Shown here: in pieces, positions 50,201-59,731 of the stretch
Layout of the letters: every line of letters begins with the position of its first letter
How positions within the stretch are numbered: position 1 is the first letter of the stretch
Source of the DNA: Fen-1273 sp963748405
GTDB lineage: Bacteria; Bacteroidota; Ignavibacteria; UBA10030; UBA6906
Direction of reading: 5' to 3'
Assembly (NCBI GenBank): GCA_963748405.1
Contig: CAVVIT010000002.1
Location: 62,001-126,000, forward strand
DNA: 64,000 bases
Program-made: the position numbers and the translations under genes
Notes under the pieces: generated by a model
Seen by the model: the letters and a program-made list of their open reading frames with translations, nothing else
Told to the model about the DNA's origin: nothing
Databases searched by the model: none

Positions 50201-51742
50201 GTGCCCAAGATTCGCCGAGCGCTGATCAGTGTTTCCGACAAACGCGGCATCGTTGAATTTGCCGCCGCCCTGAAGGCCATGGGCGTCGAAATCCTCTCCA
50301 CCGGGGGGACCGCCTCTTCCCTGCGGGCGGCGGGGATCGATGTCCGCAATGTCTCCGACGTGACGGGGTTCCCCGAGATTCTCGGGGGGCGCGTCAAGAC
50401 GCTCCATCCGATGATCCACGGGGCCCTCCTGGCGCTCCCGGACGACGCGGATCACGTGCGGCAGACCGCGGAACTGGGGATCGCACCGATCGACATGGTC
50501 GTCGTCAACCTCTACCCGTTCGCACAATCCGTGGCGCGCCCCGGCGTGACGCTCGAGGAGGCCCTCGAGCAGATCGATATCGGCGGACCGTCGATGCTCC
50601 GCTCGGCATCGAAAAATTTCCGGCACAAGGCCGTGATCGTGAATCCCGACCGGTATCCCGCCGTCCTCGCCGAGATGCAATCCAGCGGCGGCTGCGTCGC
50701 GGAAGCAACGTGCGCGGACCTGGCGCGCGAGGTGTTCCGCCACACCTCCGCGTATGACGCCGCGATCGCCGCCTACCTCGAGGCCGGCAGCAACGGGGCG
50801 GCGGGACTTCCCGCGACGCTCCGGATCACGGCCCCCAAGGAGTACGACCTCCGGTACGGAGAAAATCCCCACCAGCGGGGAGCGCTGTACGGCAATTTCT
50901 CGTCGCTCTTCCGCACGCTGCACGGCAAGGAACTCTCGTACAACAACATCGTGGATATTTCCGCGGCGGCGCTCCTTGTCGGCGAATTCGAAGAGCCGAC
51001 CGTCGCCATCATCAAGCACACGAACCCGTGCGGCGTCGGAAGCGCTCCCCTTCTCGCCGACGCGTACGCCAGTGCGATCGCCACGGACAGGACGTCCGCG
51101 TTCGGCGGGATCGTCGCGCTGAACAGGCCGCTGGACATGGAAACCGCCGGACGGATCAACGAGGTGTTCACGGAGGTCATCCTTGCCCCGGGCATTCCCC
51201 CCGATGTCCTCGAGTTCCTGCGGAAGAAGAAGGACCGGAGGATCATCGAGATCCGCGGAGACGTCCGCGGGAGGCGCGACCCGGACATCCGGAGCGTGCC
51301 GGGGGGATTCCTCATGCAGGACCCCGACGCCGGGGGGACGGAGAACGAGGCATTCCGCGTCGTCACCCGGCGCTCCCCGACCGCGGAGGAAACGGCGTCC
51401 CTCCGGTTCGCCTGGCGCGTGGCAAAGCACGTCAAGTCCAACGCCATCGTCTACGCCGCCGCGGACAGGACGCTCGGCGTCGGCGCCGGGCAGATGTCGC
51501 GCGTGGAGTCCGCGAAGATCGCGGCGCAGAAGGCGCACGACGCCGGGCTTGACCTGCACGGCTCTGCGGCTGCTTCGGATGCGTACTTCCCGTTCGCCGA
51601 CGGGCTCCTCGAGGCGGTTCATGCCGGCTCCACGGCCGTGATCCAGCCGGGAGGATCCGTGCGCGACGGCGAAGTCATCGCCGCGGCCGACCAGAACGGC
51701 ATTGCAATGGTTTTTACAGGGACACGTCATTTTCGCCACTAG
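50201..51742 (+). CDS. purH: Bifunctional AICAR transformylase/IMP cyclohydrolase
   Basis: A 513-residue protein. Residues 1-190 form the MGS-like IMP cyclohydrolase ('ALISVSDKRGIVEFA', 'ILSTGGTASSLRAAG', 'GFPEILGGRVKTLHP', 'DIGGPSMLRSASKN'). The AICAR transformylase part follows ('RYGENPHQRGALY', 'IKHTNPCGVG', 'DGLLEAVHAGSTAVIQPGGS', 'GIAMVFTGTRHFRH' at the end). It performs the last two steps to IMP. The start is GTG 50201, with GGAGAG about 10 nt upstream. It follows purN by 20 nt; mreB starts about 60 nt later. Confidence 0.96.
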   Translation: MPKIRRALISVSDKRGIVEFAAALKAMGVEILSTGGTASSLRAAGIDVRNVSDVTGFPEILGGRVKTLHPMIHGALLALPDDADHVRQTAELGIAPIDMVVVNLYPFAQSVARPGVTLEEALEQIDIGGPSMLRSASKNFRHKAVIVNPDRYPAVLAEMQSSGGCVAEATCADLAREVFRHTSAYDAAIAAYLEAGSNGAAGLPATLRITAPKEYDLRYGENPHQRGALYGNFSSLFRTLHGKELSYNNIVDISAAALLVGEFEEPTVAIIKHTNPCGVGSAPLLADAYASAIATDRTSAFGGIVALNRPLDMETAGRINEVFTEVILAPGIPPDVLEFLRKKKDRRIIEIRGDVRGRRDPDIRSVPGGFLMQDPDAGGTENEAFRVVTRRSPTAEETASLRFAWRVAKHVKSNAIVYAAADRTLGVGAGQMSRVESAKIAAQKAHDAGLDLHGSAAASDAYFPFADGLLEAVHAGSTAVIQPGGSVRDGEVIAAADQNGIAMVFTGTRHFRH

Positions 51743-51801
51743 GTACGCCGGAACGCGGCGCAACCGCCGGCTCATTCATCACTAAACGTCCTCGCTCCCC
51801 C

Positions 51802-52827
51802 ATGAGCATGTTCTCGCTTTTCTCGGCAGATCTTGCGATCGATCTCGGGACCGCAAACACCCTCATCTACGTCAAAGGCAAAGGCATTCTGCTGAATGAG
51901 CCCTCGATCGTGGCGTTCGACAGGAACACGAAGAGGATCGTGGCCATCGGGAAGGAAGCGCAGGAAATGCTCGGACGGACCCACCGGGACATCCGCACGA
52001 TCCGCCCGATGAAAGACGGGGTGATCGCCGACTTCGAAATGGCCGAAGGCATGCTCCGCGAGTTCATCAAGAAGATCCACGCCAACTGGATGCCGAGCCG
52101 CCGGATCGTCGTGTGCGTTCCCAGCGGCGTGACCGAAGTCGAGAAGCGCGCGGTCCGGGATTCCGCGGAGCACGCGGGAGCCAAGGAGGTGCACCTGATC
52201 GCCGAACCGATGGCCGCCGCGATCGGCGTGGGGCTCGATGTCGAGGCGCCGGTCGGGAACATGATCGTCGACATCGGCGGGGGAACCACGGAAATCGCCG
52301 TCATCGCGCTCTCCGGGATCGTCAACGAGGAATCGGTCCGCATCGCCGGGGACGAGATGAACAACGCCATCATCCAGTTCTTCAAGAAGAATCACAACAT
52401 CCTCATCGGCGAGCGCACGGCGGAGGCGATCAAATGCGAGGTCGGTTCCGCGATGCCCTTGAAGGAGGAGATCACGATCCAGGTGAAGGGACGCGACCTG
52501 GTGAACGGCATCCCGAAGACCACGGAGGCGAGCTCGGTCGAGATACGCGAATCACTCAGCGAGCCCGTCCTGCAGATCGTGCAGGCGGTGAAGCTCACGC
52601 TCGAGCGGACGCCCCCGGAGCTTTCGGCCGACATCCTCGACCGGGGTGTGATGCTGAGCGGAGGCGGGGCGCTCCTGAAGGGGCTCGACGAGCGGCTCAG
52701 GCTCGAGACGAGCCTGCCGGTCCACGTCGCCGAGGACCCGCTGACCGCGGTCGTCCGCGGGACCGGCAAGGTCCTCGACAATCTCGGCAAATACTCAAAA
52801 GTGCTCATCAAGAGCCGACGGTACTGA
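51802..52827 (+). CDS. mreB: Rod-shape-determining actin homologue MreB
   Basis: A 341-residue actin-fold protein: phosphate 1 loop 'DLGTANTLIYVKGKGI', 'VVCVPSGVTEVEKRAV', phosphate 2 loop 'VDIGGGTTEIAV', adenosine motif 'GVMLSGGGALLKGLDERL'. It forms membrane-bound filaments that organise lateral-wall synthesis by the PBP2-RodA complex encoded just downstream. The N-terminus 'MFSLFSADLAIDLG' can supply the short membrane-binding segment. It is the first gene of the mreB-mreC-mreD-mrdA-rodA run (6 nt to mreC). Confidence 0.97.
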   Translation: MSMFSLFSADLAIDLGTANTLIYVKGKGILLNEPSIVAFDRNTKRIVAIGKEAQEMLGRTHRDIRTIRPMKDGVIADFEMAEGMLREFIKKIHANWMPSRRIVVCVPSGVTEVEKRAVRDSAEHAGAKEVHLIAEPMAAAIGVGLDVEAPVGNMIVDIGGGTTEIAVIALSGIVNEESVRIAGDEMNNAIIQFFKKNHNILIGERTAEAIKCEVGSAMPLKEEITIQVKGRDLVNGIPKTTEASSVEIRESLSEPVLQIVQAVKLTLERTPPELSADILDRGVMLSGGGALLKGLDERLRLETSLPVHVAEDPLTAVVRGTGKVLDNLGKYSKVLIKSRRY

Positions 52828-52833
52828 GCTCCA

Positions 52834-53664
52834 ATGATGCGACGCCTGTACGAGTTCCTGTTCCTGTTCAAGGAGTACCTCGTCGTCGGGGTGCTCCTTG
52901 CCGTTTCCGTCGTCCTTCTTGCTCTCAACGACGATGCGCAGATCCGGACGATCAGGTCCGTCACCGTCGTGTCCGTGGGCGCCCTGCAGAACGCCCTGGG
53001 GGTCATCCCGAACTTCTTCGACCTCAGGCGAGAAAACCAGGTGCTCCGGGAGCTGAACGTGACGCTGGCCGACGAGGTGAACAGGCTGAGGGAGGCCCGG
53101 CTGGAGAACCTGAGGCTGCGGCAGCTTCTCGCTCTGAAGGGGCACGGGGAATTCGGCTACGCGGCGGCCAACGTGATCGGAAAGAACCTCCAGCTCCTCA
53201 GGAACACCGTCACGCTCGATGCGGGCGAACGGAGCGGCATCCGGGTCGACATGCCGATCGTCACCGAGAATGGCCTGGCGGGGAAGATCGTCGCCACGAG
53301 CGGCAGCTACGCGGTGGCCCAGATCCTGTTCAACAGGGACATCCGGGTCAGCGCAAAGATCGAGCGGAGCCGGGTGGACGGCATCATCCGCTGGGAGGGG
53401 GGATCAGTGCTTTCCCTGCAGGATGTCGCCAAGACGCTCGACGTCCAGGCGGGTGACGTCGTGATCACCTCCGAGTACAGCAGCTACTTCCCGCGGGGGA
53501 TACGGATCGGCGTGGTGTCCTCGGCGCGGGGCGCGGAGGGCTCGCTCTTCCAGTCCATTGAGGTCAAACCGGCGGTCGATTTTTCGCGCCTCGAAGAGGT
53601 CTTCGTCATCACGTCGGTCCCCGACAGCGAGAAGATCGCGCTCGAACACAGGGTCCGCGAGTGA
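52834..53664 (+). CDS. mreC: Rod-shape-determining protein MreC
   Basis: A 276-residue protein with one N-terminal membrane helix (EYLVVGVLLAVSVVLLALN), a periplasmic coiled coil ('RENQVLRELNVTLADEVNRL'), and the beta-barrel pair typical of MreC ('VTLDAGERSGIRVDMPIVTE', 'GLAGKIVATSGSYAVAQILF', 'GDVVITSEYSSYFPRGIRIG'). It links MreB and MreD to the PBP2/RodA synthase in the periplasm. It begins 6 nt after mreB and its stop overlaps the mreD start. Confidence 0.95.
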   Translation: MMRRLYEFLFLFKEYLVVGVLLAVSVVLLALNDDAQIRTIRSVTVVSVGALQNALGVIPNFFDLRRENQVLRELNVTLADEVNRLREARLENLRLRQLLALKGHGEFGYAAANVIGKNLQLLRNTVTLDAGERSGIRVDMPIVTENGLAGKIVATSGSYAVAQILFNRDIRVSAKIERSRVDGIIRWEGGSVLSLQDVAKTLDVQAGDVVITSEYSSYFPRGIRIGVVSSARGAEGSLFQSIEVKPAVDFSRLEEVFVITSVPDSEKIALEHRVRE

Positions 53665-54161
53665 TCCCCATGCGCACAACGATCACCGACATCGCCCTGA
53701 CCATCGTCTTCCTCCTCCTCCAGACCACCCTCGCCCGGTATCTCGCCGTCGCGGGCCTCCCGCCCGACCTCGCGCTGATCTGGATCGTCTACCTTGCGCT
53801 CCGTCGGGGACAGATCGCCGGGACCGTCGCGGGCTTTTTCACGGGGCTCGTGCTCGACCTCCTGAGCGGTAATGACGGCATGCTCGGACTGACGGCGCTC
53901 TCGATGACAGCCGGGGGGTTCGTCGCCGGGTACTTCTTCAACGAGAACAAGACCCTGCAGACCCTCGGCAGCTACCGTTTCATCGTCATCATCCTCACCG
54001 TGTCGCTGGTGCATAATCTGATTTATTTCGTTATCTTTCTGCAGGGAAGCGGCGCACACTGGTACGAGGCCATCCTCCTGTACGGCGTTCCCGCCGCAGT
54101 CTACACCGCGGCGGTCGGTCTCATTCCAACGTTCGTGTTCGCCCGGCGCGCGCTTCTGTAG
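53661..54161 (+). CDS. mreD: Rod-shape-determining protein MreD
   Basis: A 166-residue polytopic membrane protein with about five helices ('DIALTIVFLLLQTTLARYLA', 'DLALIWIVYLALRRGQIAGT', 'VAGFFTGLVLDLLSG', 'FIVIILTVSLVHNLIYFVIF', 'AILLYGVPAAVYTAAVGLIP'), as in MreD. It belongs to the elongasome with MreC and PBP2. The GTG at 53661 overlaps the mreC stop (GTGA); an ATG three codons later (53670) is an equally good start. mrdA begins 55 nt after its stop. Confidence 0.92.
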   Translation: MIPMRTTITDIALTIVFLLLQTTLARYLAVAGLPPDLALIWIVYLALRRGQIAGTVAGFFTGLVLDLLSGNDGMLGLTALSMTAGGFVAGYFFNENKTLQTLGSYRFIVIILTVSLVHNLIYFVIFLQGSGAHWYEAILLYGVPAAVYTAAVGLIPTFVFARRALL

Positions 54162-54216
54162 AACGCGGGAGGGCCTCCCCCGCACCGACTCCCGGGAATT
54201 CACAGCGCCCCCAGCC

Positions 54217-56064
54217 ATGCCCCAGCAGGACGACATAGCGATCTACGGAAAACGGCGCACGATGTACGCCGTCATCGGGCTCATGTTCCTGTTCTTCTTC
54301 GCACGGCTCTTCCAGCTGCAGATGATCTACAGCGAAGAGTACGGCAGGAAATCGGAAGAGAACAGCATACGCACGATCCCGAAAGAACCCGTCCGCGGCT
54401 ATATTTTCGACAGGAACGGGACGCTCGTCGTCGACAACCGTCCGGCCTTCACCGTGACGATCATGCCCTTCGAGTTCGACAAGCACACGATCGATTACCT
54501 TTCACGGCTCCTCTCGCTCGATCCCGAGTTTATCCGCGACAGGCTCAGGAAGGGGGAGGCCTACTCGCGCTTCGCGCCGGTGAAGATCAAGCGGGACATC
54601 GACTTCCGGACGCTGGCGGCGCTCGAAGAGAACCGCGACAGGCTCCCGGGTGTCGATTACCAGGTGGAGTCCAAGCGCTGGTACACGACCCGCGCGCTGG
54701 CATCGCACACCCTCGGCTACACGAAGGAGATCTCCGAATCGCAGATGAAGGTGCAGGTGGACGAGTACGCTCCGGGCGATGTCGTGGGATCGGCGGGTCT
54801 GGAGGCGCGGTACGAGCCGACGCTGCGCGGGCAGAAGGGGGCGGAATTCAGCATGGTCAATGTCCGGGGACAGGTGATCGGGCGGTTCGAGAACGGGAAG
54901 AACGATGTCCCGGCCGTGGAGGGAAACGATCTCATCCTCACGATGGACTTCGGCCTCCAGGCCTTCGCAGAGTCCCTGATGACCGGCCGGCGCGGCGCGT
55001 TCGTCGCCATCGATCCCCGCGACGGGGGGATCCTGGCCATGGTGAGCAAGCCCGATTACGACCTTTCCGCATTCAGCGGGGTGACGCCGCCCGACATCTG
55101 GCGCTCGCTCAATGAGGACGATGCGTCACCCCTGTATAACCGCGCCACGCTCACGCGCTACCCCCCGGGGTCGACGTTCAAGATGCTCCTCGCCATCGCC
55201 GCGCTCGAAACCGGAAGCGTCTCGCCGTCCTGGCGCGTGAATTGCACGGGCGCGTTCCGGCTCGGAAACAAAGTGTTCAAGGACCTCCACGTGCACGGCA
55301 GCATGGACATGGTGTCGGCAATCCAGCACTCGTGCAACGTGTATTTTTACCAGTGCATGATGAAGACCGGGCTCGATGCGTGGAGCAAGTACGGCAGCGA
55401 ATTCGGCTTCGGCCGTCTGACGGGGATCGACATCTACGAGGAGAACCCCGGACTCCTGCCGTCGACCGCCTACATGGACAGGCGGTACGGCAAAAGCGGC
55501 TGGACGCGCGGCTTCCTCCCGAGCCTGGGAATAGGCCAGGGGGAACTGGGCGTGACGCCGCTCCAGATGGCATGCTACGCGGCGGCCCTGGCAACGGAGG
55601 GCGACTATCACCAGCCGCACCTCGCACGTGCCATCGTCGAAAAATCCCCCCGTGCCGTGGACACGCTGACGTTCCAGACACGGCACATCGACGTTTCCGA
55701 GAACACGTGGAAGGTCGTCCGCGAGGGAATGCGCCGTGTTGTCGAAGAACCGGGGGGGACCGGAGGCATGGCCCGGATCCCGGGCATCCAGAGCGCCGGA
55801 AAAACGGGAACGTCGCAGAATCCCCACGGTCCCGATCATGCCTGGTATATCGGGTTCGCCCCGTTCGACAACCCGCGCATCGCGGTGGCCATGCTGATCG
55901 AAAACGCCGGGTTCGGCGGAACGCAGGCGGCACCGCTGGCGGGTCTCTGCATCGAGCGCTACCTGAAAGGGAGGATCACGCGCTATGATGCCCCGCCCCC
56001 CTCGCCCAGGCCCCTCCCCTTCCCCCAGGCCCTCCCGCCCCTTCACGCCGGTCTCCCGCAATGA
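54217..56064 (+). CDS. mrdA: Penicillin-binding protein 2 (elongasome transpeptidase)
   Basis: A 615-residue class B PBP. One N-terminal membrane helix (TMYAVIGLMFLFFFARLFQL) and a PBP dimerisation domain ('VRGYIFDRNGTLVVDNRPAF') precede the transpeptidase domain: S319-T-F-K322 in 'YPPGSTFKMLLAIAALETG', S372-C-N374, and K529-T-G in 'GKTGTSQNPHG'. It cross-links peptidoglycan during side-wall growth with RodA. Its Pro-rich tail ('PPPSPRPLPFPQALPPL') is unusual and is encoded partly by a low-complexity C-rich stretch. The stop overlaps the rodA ATG by 4 nt. Confidence 0.95.
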   Translation: MPQQDDIAIYGKRRTMYAVIGLMFLFFFARLFQLQMIYSEEYGRKSEENSIRTIPKEPVRGYIFDRNGTLVVDNRPAFTVTIMPFEFDKHTIDYLSRLLSLDPEFIRDRLRKGEAYSRFAPVKIKRDIDFRTLAALEENRDRLPGVDYQVESKRWYTTRALASHTLGYTKEISESQMKVQVDEYAPGDVVGSAGLEARYEPTLRGQKGAEFSMVNVRGQVIGRFENGKNDVPAVEGNDLILTMDFGLQAFAESLMTGRRGAFVAIDPRDGGILAMVSKPDYDLSAFSGVTPPDIWRSLNEDDASPLYNRATLTRYPPGSTFKMLLAIAALETGSVSPSWRVNCTGAFRLGNKVFKDLHVHGSMDMVSAIQHSCNVYFYQCMMKTGLDAWSKYGSEFGFGRLTGIDIYEENPGLLPSTAYMDRRYGKSGWTRGFLPSLGIGQGELGVTPLQMACYAAALATEGDYHQPHLARAIVEKSPRAVDTLTFQTRHIDVSENTWKVVREGMRRVVEEPGGTGGMARIPGIQSAGKTGTSQNPHGPDHAWYIGFAPFDNPRIAVAMLIENAGFGGTQAAPLAGLCIERYLKGRITRYDAPPPSPRPLPFPQALPPLHAGLPQ

Positions 56065-57281
56065 ACTACCAGGAGTTCAGAGAGAGAGTCGACTACAAAA
56101 CGGCGTTCATCGCTCTGGCGCTCGTCACGATCGGGATCGTGTCCGTGTACAGCGCGACATACGACGCGCGCGCCGCCGAGATATTTCACAAGCAGATGAT
56201 CTGGGCGGGCGTGGGAGTCCTCGCGCTCACGGCAATCGCCGTCGTCCCGTTCCGGCTCCTCCAGCTTGCCTCGTACCCCGCGTACTTTCTTTCCATCCTC
56301 CTTCTCGTCTCGGTCCTGATCCTGGGGAGGACGGTCTCGGGGTCGATGAGCTGGTTCAGCCTTGGTTCGGTCCGCCTGCAGCCTTCGGAGTTTTCGAAGA
56401 TCACCACCGTCCTCGCCCTGGCAACGTACCTCGCCCGGGGTGACGTCTCGCTCAGGAAGATGAAGCACCTCGCCATCGCGGCGGGCATCGTCCTCCTCCC
56501 GTTCACGCTGATCATGATGCAGCCCGATACGGGCACCGCGCTCACCTTCCTCGGCATGTTCTTCCCCGTGCTGTTCTGGGGAGGGGCGTCCCGGTTTACG
56601 CTCGTGGCGATCGTGGCCCCGGTGGGGACGGCGGTGGCCGCACTCTTCGGTACGACCCCGTTTCTGACCGCGGTGCTCGTATTCGGGATCCTCATCTACC
56701 TGACGAAGGAGGACCGGATCGCCGCCGCCGCGGTGTTTTCCATGACCGTCTTTATCGGGGTCTCCGTGCAGTTCATCTACGAGGGACTCAAACACTACCA
56801 GCAGAAGAGGATCGCGACGTTCCTCGATCCGAACGCCGACCCCCTCGGTGCGGGATACAACATCCTCCAGTCGAAGGTGGCCATCGGCTCGGGCGGGTTT
56901 TTCGGCAAGGGGTTCCTTCACGGAACGCAGACGCAGCTCAACTTCATCCCCGAACAGTGGACGGACTTTATTTTCTGCGTTCCCGGCGAAGAGTTCGGGT
57001 TCCTCGGGGCGGCGACGGTGCTGCTGCTGTTCATGTGGCTCCTTATCCGCGGCGTCTCGATCGGATCGACCGTGAAGAACAGGTATGGCGGTTTCGTGGC
57101 GATCGGTCTGACGGCGATATTCGCCACGCACATTTTCCTCAACATCGGAATGTCGATCGGCCTCCTCCCGGTGATCGGCGTCCCCCTCCCGTTCCTCAGC
57201 TACGGAGGCTCGGCGCTCCTCTCCGCGATGACGATGGTCGGGATTCTCATGAACCTCTACGCAAACAGAAAAGAATACTGA
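56061..57281 (+). CDS. rodA: SEDS-family peptidoglycan glycosyltransferase RodA
   Basis: A 406-residue SEDS protein with about ten membrane helices. Recognisable blocks are 'RTVSGSMSWFSLGSVRLQPS', 'LIMMQPDTGTALTFLGMFFP', 'VAIGSGGFFGKGFLHGTQTQ', 'LNFIPEQWTDFIFCVPGEEF' and 'GVPLPFLSYGGSALLSAMTM'. It polymerises lipid II glycan for cell elongation with PBP2. ATG 56061 overlaps the mrdA stop (ATGA), so synthesis of the two partners is coupled. It is the last gene of the mre-mrd run; the Lon-like protease starts 1 nt later and may share the transcript. Confidence 0.96.
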   Translation: MNYQEFRERVDYKTAFIALALVTIGIVSVYSATYDARAAEIFHKQMIWAGVGVLALTAIAVVPFRLLQLASYPAYFLSILLLVSVLILGRTVSGSMSWFSLGSVRLQPSEFSKITTVLALATYLARGDVSLRKMKHLAIAAGIVLLPFTLIMMQPDTGTALTFLGMFFPVLFWGGASRFTLVAIVAPVGTAVAALFGTTPFLTAVLVFGILIYLTKEDRIAAAAVFSMTVFIGVSVQFIYEGLKHYQQKRIATFLDPNADPLGAGYNILQSKVAIGSGGFFGKGFLHGTQTQLNFIPEQWTDFIFCVPGEEFGFLGAATVLLLFMWLLIRGVSIGSTVKNRYGGFVAIGLTAIFATHIFLNIGMSIGLLPVIGVPLPFLSYGGSALLSAMTMVGILMNLYANRKEY

Positions 57282-57282
57282 G

Positions 57283-59703
57283 ATGCCGAAAAAACTTCCC
57301 CGCAGGCGGACTCCCGCCCGGCGTTCCCTCCCCACGGAGGTTCCCCCCGAGCGGCTCCGCTGGCGGTGCGCACCGGAGATGCTCCACATCTCGGATATGA
57401 GCGACGTCAAGCCGTCGCGACGCATCATCGGACAGGACCGCGCCCTCCGGGCGATCCAGGTCGGCCTCGAAATGAAGCACTACGGCTACAACATTTTCGT
57501 GACCGGTCTTCCGGGAACCGGCAGGATGACCACCATACAGCAAATGCTCCACGATTTCGAGGGGCGGAAAATCCCCCTGACCGACAAAGTGTACGTGCAC
57601 AATTTCCGGAACCCCGACGCCCCCATCATGCTGGCGTTCCAGGCCGGGCAGGGAATGGCCTTCAAGCGCGAGATGGCCGCCTTCCTCGACGACCTGCAGA
57701 AGAGCATCCCCGCGGTCTTCGAAAGCCGCAGGTACATCGAACAGCGCAAGGGCATGCTCGAGCATTTCCAGGACCGGCAGCGCATTGTCCTCAAGGACTT
57801 CGAGAAGAAGGTGAAGGGGAAAGGGTTCGAAGTCGTCCAGGTCCAGGGGGGGCCGACGAACCGGCCGGAAATCGCCCCCGTCATCGACGGGAATCCGGTC
57901 GGACTGGATCAGCTTCAGGCGAAGGTGGAATCGGGGGACCTTCCGGCCGAAGAGCTCAAGCGCCTGACCGCCGAGCAGGCGGAGCTCGAGGGACAGATGG
58001 ACATCGTCATGAGGGAGATGCGCAACATCGAACGGCGCGCGAAGAAGTCGCTCGACGATCTCAATCACAAGATCATGGTCCCCGTCGTTGAAGAGCTCCT
58101 TGACGAAGTCCGCGACAAATTCCGCGCGGAAGGGCTCGAGGCGTACCTCGGCGAAGTCCGGAAAAGCATCCTGGACAATCTCGCGAGGTTTCACCAGAAG
58201 GAGGAGCAGACGGCATCCGTCCTCGGGATGCAGGTCGCGCGCGAGGAGGACACGTTTTTCGAATACGAGGTGAACGTGATCGCGGACAACGCCGGCGTGC
58301 AGGGCGCGCCCGTGGTTCTCGAGAAGAACCCGCGGTACAAGAACCTGTTCGGCACGATCGACCGGGAGGTGGACAGGAACGGGGTCTGGCGGTCGGATTT
58401 CACGCTCATCAAGGCCGGCTCGGTCGTCAAGGCCGACGGGGGATATCTCGTGCTGAACGCCCTCGACGCCCTCTCCGAGCCCGGGGTGTGGAATACGCTC
58501 AAGAGGATCCTGCGCAACCGCCAGATCGAGATCCAGCCGCCGGAATCCGGGCTCCTGGGGACCAGCTCCGCGCTCAAGCCCCAGGCAATCGACCTCGACG
58601 TGAAGGTGATCATGATCGGCGACTCGCCGATGTACCAGATCCTGTACGAATACGACGAGGATTTCAAGAAGATCTTCAAGATCCGGGCCGATTTTGACAC
58701 CGAGATGGCGAACGAGGAGAAGAGCATCTCGAGCTATCTCTCCTTCATCAAAACCCTCTGCGACAGGGAACAGTTGATCACGTTCGACACATCCGCACTC
58801 TGCGAGGTCGTCGAGTACGGCGTGAGGCTCGCCGGCCGCCAGAACAAGCTCTCGACGCGGTTCAGCATTCTCGCGGACGTCCTCCGCGAGGCAAACTACT
58901 GGGCCGGCAGGGAAACATCGGCCCGGGTCACCGGCGACCACGTCCGCAGGGCGATCAACGAGCGGATCGAGCGGGTGAAGCTCGTGGAGGAGAAGATCCA
59001 GGAAATGATCGACGACGGTTCGATCATGATCGACACCGCGGGAAAGGTGACGGGGCAGGTGAACGGGCTGAGCGTGTACCAGACCGGCGAGCACGAGTTC
59101 GGCAAGCCCGCACGGATCACCGCGAAGACGGCGGTCGGCCGTTCCGGCATCATCAACATCGAACGGGAATCGTCGATGAGCGGACCCTCGCACAACAAGG
59201 GGGTGCTCATCCTGGGCGGATACCTCAGGGGCAAATATGCGCAGACCCATCCCCTCGAGCTGAGCGCCAGCCTCGCCTTCGAGCAGTCGTATTCCGGGGT
59301 GGACGGCGACAGCGCATCGTCATCGGAGGTCTATGCCCTCCTCTCGAGCCTGTCCGGCATCCCGATCGACCAGGGATTCGCCGTCACCGGCTCGGTCAAT
59401 CAGCACGGAGAAATCCAGCCGATCGGCGGCGTCAATCTTAAGATCGAAGGCTTCTTCGACTGCTGCAGGGCCCGCGGCCTCGACGGCAGGCAGGGGGTGA
59501 TCATCCCCCACCAGAATGTGTCCGACCTGATGCTCCGCCACGACGTGATCGACGCCGTCCGCAAGAACCTTTTCCATGTTCACGCCGTCCGGACGATCGA
59601 CGAGGGAATCTCTCTCCTGACCGGCGTCCCCGCGTCGAAGATCCACGCGAAGGCGGCGGCGAAGCTGAAGGAATACTCCCGGACGCAGAAGAAATCCTCG
59701 TAG
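57283..59703 (+). CDS. Lon-like ATP-dependent protease (LonB/COG1067 type)
   Basis: An 806-residue protein. An AAA-like domain is interrupted by a long helical insertion (about 120-320) typical of the LonB/COG1067 type. The Walker A equivalent reads GLPGTGRMT (75-83) with R81 in place of Lys. A substrate-handling ATPase part follows ('VKADGGYLVLNALDAL', 'DLDVKVIMIGDSPMYQILYE'). The C-terminal S16 protease domain has the Ser-Lys dyad S677 in 'VDGDSASSSE' and K720 in 'GGVNLKIEGFFD'; the 43-residue spacing equals that of E. coli Lon. It follows rodA by 1 nt and may act on envelope or regulatory proteins. Confidence 0.9.
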   Translation: MPKKLPRRRTPARRSLPTEVPPERLRWRCAPEMLHISDMSDVKPSRRIIGQDRALRAIQVGLEMKHYGYNIFVTGLPGTGRMTTIQQMLHDFEGRKIPLTDKVYVHNFRNPDAPIMLAFQAGQGMAFKREMAAFLDDLQKSIPAVFESRRYIEQRKGMLEHFQDRQRIVLKDFEKKVKGKGFEVVQVQGGPTNRPEIAPVIDGNPVGLDQLQAKVESGDLPAEELKRLTAEQAELEGQMDIVMREMRNIERRAKKSLDDLNHKIMVPVVEELLDEVRDKFRAEGLEAYLGEVRKSILDNLARFHQKEEQTASVLGMQVAREEDTFFEYEVNVIADNAGVQGAPVVLEKNPRYKNLFGTIDREVDRNGVWRSDFTLIKAGSVVKADGGYLVLNALDALSEPGVWNTLKRILRNRQIEIQPPESGLLGTSSALKPQAIDLDVKVIMIGDSPMYQILYEYDEDFKKIFKIRADFDTEMANEEKSISSYLSFIKTLCDREQLITFDTSALCEVVEYGVRLAGRQNKLSTRFSILADVLREANYWAGRETSARVTGDHVRRAINERIERVKLVEEKIQEMIDDGSIMIDTAGKVTGQVNGLSVYQTGEHEFGKPARITAKTAVGRSGIINIERESSMSGPSHNKGVLILGGYLRGKYAQTHPLELSASLAFEQSYSGVDGDSASSSEVYALLSSLSGIPIDQGFAVTGSVNQHGEIQPIGGVNLKIEGFFDCCRARGLDGRQGVIIPHQNVSDLMLRHDVIDAVRKNLFHVHAVRTIDEGISLLTGVPASKIHAKAAAKLKEYSRTQKKSS

Positions 59704-59731
59704 CGGCACGGACACCCGGCGCGCATCGCCT

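Noticed and set aside
57247..59250. 667-residue minus-strand open frame
   Set aside because: Antisense to the Lon-like protease and devoid of motifs.
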